From positions 1-24,961 of the forward strand of contig DGIN01000041.1 in assembly GCA_002387325.1 (NCBI GenBank): a DNA stretch of 24,961 nt, given 5' to 3'. This document shows positions 1-6,700 of the stretch, piece by piece. The notes beneath the pieces were generated by a model. The model saw only the letters and a program-made list of their open reading frames with translations. It did no database searches and had not been told where the DNA came from. The position numbers and the translations under genes were made by a program. Each line of letters opens with the position of its first letter. Within the stretch, counting starts at the first letter, position 1. This DNA is from Bacteroidales bacterium UBA4621 (GTDB lineage Bacteria; Bacteroidota; Bacteroidia; Bacteroidales; Paludibacteraceae).

Positions 1-34
1 ATTAAATCCCGTGTATTAAAATAGGGTCAGTTTG

Positions 35-607
35 TCAAAGAAAGACAAACAGCAGCGGAATGAGGATACCGATCAGGAACTCGATACCGCCTATCCCTGT
101 CAAGCCGTGCTTGCCTTTGAGCATAAACAGCCCCGAAACAATAATCAACACCAGCGCAACGGCAAAGACATCGGAGAAGCATGTCCACGCCTTGCCCGGG
201 TTGTAGTGCAGTTTGCTGAGACTGCCGAGAATAGGGCGTTTCTTCATTTGCTCCAATACAGCATTGCCCGTGGAGAGGTTCACCACCAAGTTGCTATTGC
301 CCTTCAGGAAGACTTTCAGGGTATTGTCATCGGGGAAATAGTGCTGTATCTCCTGCCCTTGTACGCCGCAAGCGGCAAGCCATGCGTCAATAGTGGTCTG
401 CGTAATATCCGCACGCGGGGTGGCAGCAAGAGCATACTCTGTACGTGTGATAGAGTACTGGCTGTTGAACGAGTTCTTGTGGTTGAGGGCAATACCGCTG
501 ATGGCATAGACCAGAAGCATCCCCGCAAACACATAACTCAGGTCGCGGTGAATAATACGCAACCACTTGCGCACCTTGGCACCCCTATCGGCTTTCTGCT
601 GTTCCAT
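35..607 (-). CDS. PepSY-associated transmembrane (PepSY_TM-like) protein
   Basis: This is a small inner-membrane protein of 190 residues from the ATG at 607. It starts with a basic, amphipathic segment containing RKWLRIIHRDLSYVFAG, which leads into a first membrane helix (about residues 23-41) ending AISGIALNHK. That is the hallmark of the Bacteroidota PepSY_TM-like family. A periplasmic part of about 90 residues follows, then two more hydrophobic helices near the C-terminus (about 140-160 and 170-189). A longer TTG-started frame reaches 664, but the extra 19 codons lie in a dispersed palindromic repeat (636-672) and are unlikely to be coding. The gene lies 65 bp downstream of the lipoprotein gene and is probably cotranscribed with it. 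Members of this family often sit near iron or haem uptake genes, but nothing in this window proves that role, so the substrate is unknown. Confidence 0.8.
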   Translation of the reverse strand: MEQQKADRGAKVRKWLRIIHRDLSYVFAGMLLVYAISGIALNHKNSFNSQYSITRTEYALAATPRADITQTTIDAWLAACGVQGQEIQHYFPDDNTLKVFLKGNSNLVVNLSTGNAVLEQMKKRPILGSLSKLHYNPGKAWTCFSDVFAVALVLIIVSGLFMLKGKHGLTGIGGIEFLIGILIPLLFVFL

Positions 608-635
608 AGTGATTTGTCTATTACGCCGTGTGGGT

Positions 636-672
636 ATAACGACGCGAGCCGCATCGTCCCCCAACAGCGAAG
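636..672. repeat. dispersed palindromic repeat, copy 1
   Basis: A 37-bp segment opens with ATAACGACGCG and ends in AGCGAAG. It folds as ACGACGCG / CGCATCGT around a 3-nt loop (639-657) with one mismatch. A near-identical element occurs at 3550-3585. Here it fills the spacer between the lipoprotein and PepSY-type genes. Confidence 0.6.
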
Positions 673-1155
673 TTACTCGTTGATGATTTGGTAGGAGACC
701 GCCTCGGCATAGTAGCCCTTGATGGCAGCCTTCTCTGTCTCGCAGCCGTTGCCGTCGGTGCCGTGTTGCTCGGCAGGGTTGTCGGCTGTTACAGGTTCGG
801 GTTGGATTTCAAAAGCGTGCAGCACGCCCTTGACGCGGACGATATTGTTGATGCAGGCAGCATCGAAATTACCCATTTTGGCTCCTTCCACACGCAGGAT
901 ACGTGGGCGGATAATGGTGTCATTGTCCGTATAGATGGTGTCCGCCTGCGTCCCCATAAGGAAGGCTTTGCGACCGCCGTGCTTGCAGAGGTGGCTGCAT
1001 ACGCCTTGAAAGGTGATAGTGTCGCCAAGAAGCGAGTCGGCTTGGGTGTACACCTCATCGATGGTGTAAACGGTTTCCTGTTTTTCAGCATGTTTGGAGC
1101 ATGATGCCAAACCGATAACAGCCGCAAGGGCTGCAAAGAACATGATTTTTTTCAT
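673..1155 (-). CDS. small lipoprotein with a Cys/His cluster (hypothetical)
   Basis: This 160-residue exported protein begins with a lipoprotein signal, MKKIMFFAALAAVIGLAS, followed by the lipidated Cys19 (lipobox LASC), so it should be anchored in a membrane facing the periplasm. The mature part contains GDTITFQGVCSHLCKHGG with Cys53, His55, Cys57 and His59 closely spaced, which could bind a metal or form a disulfide. A beta-rich stretch, LRVEGAKMGNF and VRVKGVL, resembles a small OB-like barrel; this is a visual impression, not a database match. An in-frame ATG at 1179 would add eight residues (MKIKYLNS). I prefer 1155 because it gives a standard-length signal and leaves the hairpin at 1185-1225 in the untranslated leader. 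It lies directly upstream of the PepSY-type gene, which suggests the two work together at the envelope. The exact function is not recognised. Confidence 0.75.
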   Translation of the reverse strand: MKKIMFFAALAAVIGLASCSKHAEKQETVYTIDEVYTQADSLLGDTITFQGVCSHLCKHGGRKAFLMGTQADTIYTDNDTIIRPRILRVEGAKMGNFDAACINNIVRVKGVLHAFEIQPEPVTADNPAEQHGTDGNGCETEKAAIKGYYAEAVSYQIINE

Positions 1156-1184
1156 ACTATTGAGATATTTTATTTTCATAACAC

Positions 1185-1225
1185 AATTGTGGCTGTCCTA
1201 TACCACCGACAGGACAGCCACAATT
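1185..1225 (-). promoter_or_regulatory. perfect 15-bp hairpin in the leader of the lipoprotein gene
   Basis: AATTGTGGCTGTCCT (1185-1199) and its exact reverse complement (1211-1225) flank an 11-nt loop. The hairpin ends 29 bp before the preferred ATG of the lipoprotein gene at 1155. There is no U-tract on either side, so it is not a standard terminator. It could stabilise the leader RNA, control translation or bind a protein as DNA. Confidence 0.55.
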
Positions 1226-1255
1226 ACCGTGCCAATTATCAGAGTTGCTATAGTG

Positions 1256-1290
1256 TCCATTTAGAAACGTATAGTTTCCATTCAGGAACG
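1256..1290. promoter_or_regulatory. 21-bp-spaced direct repeat, candidate operator
   Basis: TCCATTTAGAAACG (1256-1269) and TCCATTCAGGAACG (1277-1290) match at 12 of 14 positions and start exactly 21 bp apart, which puts them on the same DNA face. Each copy lies within an imperfect inverted repeat of the form GTnTCC-N5-GrAAC. They sit between the divergent lipoprotein gene and secG, just upstream of the secG -33 box. The regulator is unknown. Confidence 0.4.
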
Positions 1291-1319
1291 CAATTTTGGG
1301 GCAGGTTTTTGACAAATAA

Positions 1320-1351
1320 TTTGTACAAATCAGAAAAAAGCAGTACCTTTG
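1320..1351 (+). promoter_or_regulatory. Bacteroidota-type promoter of secG
   Basis: TTTG at 1320-1323 (-33) is separated by 20 bp from TACCTTTG at 1344-1351 (-7), a full match to the TTTG / TAnnTTTG consensus. Transcription should begin near 1358, giving a short leader before the secG ATG at 1393. Confidence 0.8.
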
Positions 1352-1392
1352 CGCTCTGCTATGGTGTATTGAAATTAAATTGATTAACTACT

Positions 1393-1770
1393 ATGTATAT
1401 TTTTCTTACAATTCTTATCGTTATTGCAGCCGTTCTGCTGACGTTGTTGGTACTTGTACAGAACAGTAAAGGCGGCGGTTTGGCAAACAGTTTTGCAGGC
1501 GGCAACCAAGTGATGGGTGCGCCAAAGACGGCTGATTTTTTAGAGAAGACCACATGGACGCTCATTGCCATTATTGTTGTATTGAGCATTGCCGCTGTAG
1601 GTTTCAGCAAAGGTCAGCATCACGGAGATGCCGATGCAAGCCGGATTAGCGACCAAGTACACGAGGCAGCTGATGCAATGCAGCAGCCTGCTGTTCCTGC
1701 TGCCACTAATGCTCCAGCGGCTGATTTCAATGCAGAGAGTGCAGGCGATACAGACGAAACTGCAGAGTAA
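1393..1770 (+). CDS. secG: preprotein translocase subunit SecG
   Basis: This is the small auxiliary subunit of the SecYEG channel in the inner membrane, which assists insertion and export of unfolded proteins. The 125-residue product has the SecG layout. A first helix MYIFLTILIVIAAVLLTLLVLVQ is followed by the conserved loop QNSKGGGLANSFAGG and MGAPKTADFLEKTTW, and then by a second helix, TLIAIIVVLSIAAVGFS (about residues 56-72). The C-terminal tail of about 50 residues is Ala/Glu/Asp rich and probably disordered, as is common in Bacteroidota SecG. The gene is alone behind its own promoter and ends just before a strong terminator. The last 151 bp are overlapped on the other strand by the open frame of the choloylglycine hydrolase gene. 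Confidence 0.95.
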   Translation: MYIFLTILIVIAAVLLTLLVLVQNSKGGGLANSFAGGNQVMGAPKTADFLEKTTWTLIAIIVVLSIAAVGFSKGQHHGDADASRISDQVHEAADAMQQPAVPAATNAPAADFNAESAGDTDETAE

Positions 1771-2912
1771 TCTCTTCTCTGATTGCCAATAAAACAAGGG
1801 CCACCCTGTCGGGCAGCCCTTGTTTTATTGGCAATCAGCACTTGTTCAACAGGTTGTTTCTTTTCCTTGTCCAACGGTGCCGTTTGGTACTTGACCTTAC
1901 GGAAATCTATTTTCCCCAAGTCGATACAGCGAATGGTGGCATTATACATTGTGCGGTAGAAGATACGTCTGCCTTGCAGGTCGCACGCTACCGTCCACTG
2001 TGTGGCACTCGGTATATCAGCTATCTCCTGCCCTTCGGCGAACTGCACCCCGATGGGAATATCAAAATTGTTGAGGATATGGAAGGCTTCGGATACAGTT
2101 TCCCCAGTGGTGGCAAGTTTAGGGGCGGTTGATTGGAAGAAAGCGGCACGCACGAAGCGTGAAGGCGGAGTCATATCACCCGGGATACCATGCAGTCCGC
2201 CTCCTCCTCCAAAGGCGGTAAGTGTGAGGTCTCCTATCCTGCGCGTATGAATAGTGCCGGTGGAGAGGTTGATATAATTATTCAGGTTGGTCAGATGCCA
2301 CTCAAATCCCGGTGCGTTGGTCAGCACGCCGAGTGCGTTTTCGTAGAAATGGACCTGTCCTTCTGTAATCTCTATCACGACCTGGCGCCCTGTCTGTTCG
2401 GTTACTCTCCAATGTACGGTGGAACTACGCGGGTCGATGCCCACCACATGTATCAAGGGCATTGCGGCTTTCAGTTCATCAATCGTTTTGAAATTGCTCA
2501 ATATCCACGCCACCAATTGGAAATCACTCACGGTCTGCGCTTGGAGGGCTTCGTCATATGTTTCGTATTGCCCATAAGCAGGGAAATAGAACAGCCCTGC
2601 TTCCAGTCCCGCCTCGTTCATCCCGTTCATGACAAACTCCGGTTGCTCTACCGTCAGCCCGACATAGCCGTATTTGGCGGTAAACCTCTTTCCGTTTTGT
2701 GTGCCATCCGGAAGGAACGACTGTTGTTTATGCCCTCTCGGGACAACGACATAGCCGCTATTGAGTGCTTCAGCCGCCCACTCGATGGTTCGTGCCGTAA
2801 CCACGTTCCCCTGCTGCGTCTGAAGCGTAATGCCCGTACAGGCGTATGCGTCAGGGAGACAAGAAGACAGACATAGCCATGCTATGCCCCAATAAAGTAC
2901 TGTCCGCTTCAT
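1620..2912 (-). CDS. choloylglycine hydrolase family protein (bile salt hydrolase / penicillin acylase-like), frame open past its natural end
   Basis: This is an exported Ntn-hydrolase of the linear-amide C-N hydrolase family, which cleaves amides such as conjugated bile salts or penicillin V. The signal peptide MKRTVLYWGIAWLCLSSCLP-DAYA is followed directly by Cys25, the expected N-terminal nucleophile exposed by signal peptidase. Other expected active-site positions are present: Arg41, Glu44 (Asp in many Firmicutes enzymes), Asn99 in GMNEAGL, Asn199 in LTNAPGFEWH and Arg252 in PSRFVRA. The family's core ends near residue 350 (PLDKEKKQ), close to the usual length. In this sequence no stop follows, and the frame continues through the terminator at 1781-1836 and 151 bp antisense to secG before stopping at 1620. 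The last 70 or so residues are Ala/Ser-rich and look non-native. Substrate choice between bile salts and other amides cannot be read from sequence alone. Confidence 0.88.
   Translation of the reverse strand: MKRTVLYWGIAWLCLSSCLPDAYACTGITLQTQQGNVVTARTIEWAAEALNSGYVVVPRGHKQQSFLPDGTQNGKRFTAKYGYVGLTVEQPEFVMNGMNEAGLEAGLFYFPAYGQYETYDEALQAQTVSDFQLVAWILSNFKTIDELKAAMPLIHVVGIDPRSSTVHWRVTEQTGRQVVIEITEGQVHFYENALGVLTNAPGFEWHLTNLNNYINLSTGTIHTRRIGDLTLTAFGGGGGLHGIPGDMTPPSRFVRAAFFQSTAPKLATTGETVSEAFHILNNFDIPIGVQFAEGQEIADIPSATQWTVACDLQGRRIFYRTMYNATIRCIDLGKIDFRKVKYQTAPLDKEKKQPVEQVLIANKTRAARQGGPCFIGNQRRDYSAVSSVSPALSALKSAAGALVAAGTAGCCIASAASCTWSLIRLASASP
1781..1836. terminator. bidirectional terminator between secG and the hydrolase gene
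   Basis: Two exact 21-bp arms, GATTGCCAATAAAACAAGGGC (1781-1801) and its complement (1816-1836), enclose a 14-nt loop. An A-tract on one side and TTGTTTTATT on the other let it serve secG on the plus strand and the convergent hydrolase gene on the minus strand. It lies wholly inside the open reading frame of the hydrolase gene. Confidence 0.85.
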
Positions 2913-2977
2913 AATAAAAAGAATTTAGAGGTTAATAATCGGATATATGCACATTCAGTCATATATTATGACAGCGA

Positions 2978-2985
2978 CAAATATA
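2978..2985 (-). promoter_or_regulatory. candidate -7 box for the hydrolase gene
   Basis: On the minus strand TATATTTG (2985 to 2978) matches the TAnnTTTG -7 consensus and lies about 65 bp upstream of the hydrolase ATG at 2912. No TTTG is present at the expected -33 distance, so the site would be weak or activator dependent. Confidence 0.4.
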
Positions 2986-3196
2986 GTGCCACCATTGCGC
3001 ACTTATGCATTTTAATGTTGCTTTTGTGCATTTCATATCAATCCGATGAGCGTCCAACAAGTATAGTTTGTCCGTTTCTTTTGCTGTAATTCTCTGTATG
3101 TGAGATAGTTAGCACACCCGTTGATTGAGCATACAAGCGATTAAAAACAGGCAAATTCATAACTACCTGAAATACAAGCAAAAACAACCTAATCAC

Positions 3197-3228
3197 ATTG
3201 TACATTCAAATAATCGTTTGTATCTTTG
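3197..3228 (+). promoter_or_regulatory. Bacteroidota-type promoter with no protein gene downstream
   Basis: ATTG at 3197-3200 and TATCTTTG at 3221-3228 are separated by 20 bp, matching the -33/-7 layout with one base off in the -33 box. It points into a gene-free stretch that ends in a strong terminator (3657-3697), which suggests an RNA transcript starting near 3235. Confidence 0.6.
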
Positions 3229-3549
3229 CAAAAGATTTAACATCAAAGTGTGGAACAAGACCGATAATCACATAGCCGTAAGAGGCCGTTTCGTATGTTC
3301 CGTCCCCACACTTTTACATCCGGAAACAGGATAGTTCGTACGAATCACATATACCCGGTAGCATAAGGGCAGGGTAAAGGACGAAGGACGAAGGATGCAT
3401 CCAAGTGCCGGCAAAAAGACATAATGAAACGTATCTGTAATTCGACGCAGGACGATAAGGTGTTCTGCTCAAGCCACAGGGTTTCGTGTCGGTACGGCAC
3501 TCAGTGCGCAAGCGCACCTGCCTTACGCTTCACGTCATCACAAACACAG

Positions 3550-3585
3550 ATAACGACGCGGGACGCGTCGTCTCCACAAGCGAAG
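3550..3585. repeat. dispersed palindromic repeat, copy 2
   Basis: This is the second copy of the element at 636-672, in the same orientation. It shares ATAACGACGCG at the start and GCGAAG at the end. The inner palindrome is perfect here (8-bp arms, 3-nt loop, 3553-3571). Confidence 0.6.
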
Positions 3586-3650
3586 CATAGTCATACGGTT
3601 TAGGGCAAACCGACCGCGGACATACGGTATAATTTTACGAAAAACGACAT

Positions 3651-3697
3651 TGAAAAAGAGACTGCCCGACAACTATAGTCGGGCAGTCTCTTGATTT
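3651..3697. terminator. strong bidirectional terminator downstream of the adhesin gene
   Basis: AGAGACTGCCCGAC (3657-3670) and its perfect complement (3678-3691) flank a 7-nt loop. On the minus strand the stem is followed by TTTTTC and would end the giant adhesin transcript 40 bp after its stop codon. On the plus strand it is followed by TGATTTTG and would end the candidate RNA. Confidence 0.85.
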
Positions 3698-3734
3698 TGT
3701 ACGTATTTATTGGCGATTGTATGCGTGTTGGTGT

Positions 3735-6700
3735 TTATTGTACCAACAGTTTGATTCTGGAGGTTCCGTGCTGCGTACTGAGGCGGACAGTATAAACGCC
3801 TGCGGCAGGTAGTCCGGGCAGGGTGGTAACCGGTTGTTCCGTGCGGAACACGATCTGTCCTGTGGCGTTGTAAACTGCGACCTCAAAATCAGCCAGCAGT
3901 CCGGTGTCATTCATCAGGATGTGTACCGGTTCACCGACACGGACAGGGTTGGGTGCGACAGTGATATTCAGAGCGGATGTCTGTTCAATGGAGGTAGGCA
4001 ACAGGACGTGTACACGGAGTGTGATGTTGCAAATGCCCCCTGCGCTCTCTACGGGGAATTCGTAGTAACCGTCCGCCGTGCCTTCTTCTATGATTACTTT
4101 GCCGTCGTAGATATAGGGAAGGCTGTTGGTATACACCGAATCATAGACATATCCGCTTTCGTCAGCCACGAACAAGTGAAGGGTTACGGTAGAGTCGCAT
4201 CCTTGTGCGGAGGTGTCGGTTTTTCGGTAGTAGCCTGCTTTGTTTTGTGTGAACCAGCCGTCGGAATACCATTCCCCGCTGCAGATTGCGCGACTGATGG
4301 CGGTATGGAGTGTTTTCTCTTCGGTGAAGATGATATAATGCATTGTAATGCTGTCGCAACCGGTAAGAGCCGAGTTGACGGTATCGTATGCGATAGTATT
4401 ATAACGGTAAGTCTGCCCGTTGAGTACAAACTGCCCGCCGGCGCATATACTGTCAAACACTTCGATGTGCTGTACAGGTATAACGCTCAAATCCAAGAGA
4501 TGAATACTATCACATTTCCCCTCATTGGCGACGAAACGGCGGTAGGTGGTTGATGTCTGTCCCACCACATCGAAGCCATACCCTGTGAAGCGTTCCCCCT
4601 CACAAACCGTCCCTGTATATCGGGCGGTATAAACCGGATTGACCACAACGGTAAGGTCCGTAACCTCAGTCATGTCATCGGATACGATACGGTATTGGTT
4701 CTTCCCGAGACTGAGTTGCTCGGCAGGATATTCGATACCATGATTGCCATAGTCGTCCCCCTGGCAGATCGTATCGTTGTAGGTATGGAGAGCCGCGCGG
4801 CTGACCGTTACATTATCCACCATATAGAAATTGTTCTGCGCCCCCTTCATTTTCTCGGCGTAGAAAGCGATACGCACCACATGTCCCCTGTACCGACTCA
4901 AATCAACGAGGAAGCGGTTAGGCTGCATTTGCAACGCGGAAAGCGGGTAGTCTGCCTTTGCGTTCGGATCATTCGACCAAAGCGTTACATTGCTCCGCTG
5001 CCATGTAGCCCCGTCATCGTCCGAGACAGCCACCATGAAATACTGCGAAGAATCCAAGTTAGCCGGTTCGGGTATCGGTGCCGAGTACGAGCCCGCCGAC
5101 ACAGCCGCATCAAACCCGAGCAGCACATTAGCGTTCTCCTGTGTCAAGTCGATACCCGGAGACACCGCCCAACCATAGTCGGATTGTTCCACACGCATGC
5201 TGATGTGTGCATCATTGAAACAAATCCGGTTGGTAGTATCACGCGACCATATGCTTTTGAAGACGACTGGGTTCAACGGAGTGCCATTGAACACATCGGC
5301 AGCAAGAGATTTATAGACCGTCCAATCGCTATTGAAGCGTTTTCCGTTCTCAAAATCTTCCTGATAGCGGAGGTTGTATGCCGTAGTGAAAGCGACAGGG
5401 ATAGTCCAAGCCGATGTGCCTCCGTCGGCACATATCTGGCGCAGACGCAGGTAGTAGGTGGTGGTAGGTGTGAGGTTTTTGACCGTGTAGGTATTGGTGT
5501 TTCGTATAGTGTCGGAGAGTATAACATCTTCAAAATACGAATCGGCCGCCACCTCTATCTCGGCTGTCATCGGGTCGTTGATGCTCTTGTTGCGACAGGA
5601 TACCACCGCCTGGCAGGAAGAGACATTGCCCACCCTGACATCTTTCAGTCCGCGGCAGGAGGCTATGGGTACAGTGTCCAACGCTATATTCTGCAGATGG
5701 AGATAATTTTCTCCGCCTCCGGTGGCATCCAAAGAGGAGTAGAAACCGATATGGAAAGCCAGTCCCGCATAAGCAGACAGATCGAGTTCGTAAGTATCGC
5801 CATCCACAGCGATGTCGCTGTATTTGTATTTACCTCCATTTTCGCGCCATGTCCAGCCTTTCTTTTCCGACCATGTGCCATCGGTGGAAACCAAGACAGA
5901 GAAAGACTGGTTCTTGTAGTTGGAGGGTTTCGGATTGATTCCCTCCGCTGCGCCATAGGAGGCGGTAAGTGCCATATCGAAAGAGAGTGTTACGGGTGTG
6001 CCGGGTGCTATGTTGGTCAGGTCTATCAGCGGTGTTTCCAACAGCGAACTATACGTATAGGTACGTATATAGGCGTGGTTTTCCTTGAACACCCACCCTG
6101 CTTTTCCGACCTGCCAACCGGAGAAAGACGAGGTTTGCTTATACAGTTTGTCCAGACTGCCGGTATAGCGTGTCCATGTGCTGTCTATCTCTTCGTTCCA
6201 ATGTGTGGATTCGAAGAAGGGAACAGCGTATGCCGCCCTGATGATGAAGGGTCCTGCCCATTCGGAGGTGTCTCCGGGTTGACAAATTTTGCGTGCATAG
6301 ACATCGTATAATGCCCCCGGGGTCAGTTCTCTGACTATGGTGATGAGAGGAGTGTCGGAGGTTGCGGCATCTCCCGGTATCAATGCACCGTTATGCTCCA
6401 CCAGTGCGGCCTGGTAGCGGAACGAGTCATCGGTTTCGGGTGCGTTGAGCCTCAAGACCGCCTTGTGAATGGTAATGTCCATAGGTGTGATGCTTTCTAC
6501 GGAAGTACAAGCCATTGTAGCAAAGCCGAACGGTCCTGTCCATTCCGTCCACGTACTGTCAGCGCATTGCATACGGGCATAGACATCGTAGTTGACATTG
6601 GCTTCCAAACCCGTGAGGACAACCACATTCGTGTCGCTTTTGAGTGCCGCAGCATCGGAGAAATGCGCACCGTCTGGCATACAAACATACTCTACCGCCA

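Larger units (their letters stand above)
3235..3697 (+). ncRNA. candidate structured non-coding RNA (unidentified)
   Basis: This stretch of about 460 nt lies between the promoter at 3197-3228 and the terminator at 3657-3697 and has no convincing reading frame. It holds several perfect stems: AAAGTGTGG (3245-3253) with CCACACTTT (3306-3314); GTGCGC/GCGCAC around AA (3504-3517); ACGACGCG/CGCGTCGT around GGA (3553-3571); and CGGTTT/AAACCG (3596-3612). A short purine direct repeat, GGACGAA twice, lies near 3379-3394. I looked for the signature sequences of RNase P RNA, tmRNA and SRP RNA and saw none. The alternative is an intergenic block built of dispersed palindromic repeats. The remaining 2913-3196 part of this gap holds only the leader and -7 box of the hydrolase gene. 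Confidence 0.4.

Noticed and set aside
32..694. 220-codon plus-strand frame opposite the PepSY-type gene
   Set aside because: It starts at TTG and is antisense to a gene with clear family motifs; the translation shows no domain.
3125..3334. 69-codon plus-strand frame in the 820-bp gap
   Set aside because: It spans the predicted promoter and the first RNA stem, so it would begin before the transcript does; no homology signal is visible.
3235..3697. RNase P RNA, tmRNA or SRP RNA at this location
   Set aside because: I could not find the conserved P-RNA GAGGAAAGUC core, a tmRNA tag frame or tRNA-like end, or the SRP GGAAG apical motif in the right setting.
4695..6311. 538-codon open frame on the plus strand inside the adhesin gene
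   Set aside because: It lies wholly antisense to well-conserved J/FN3 modules, has no recognisable domain or signal, and several similar antisense frames occur along the same gene, as expected from its codon composition.
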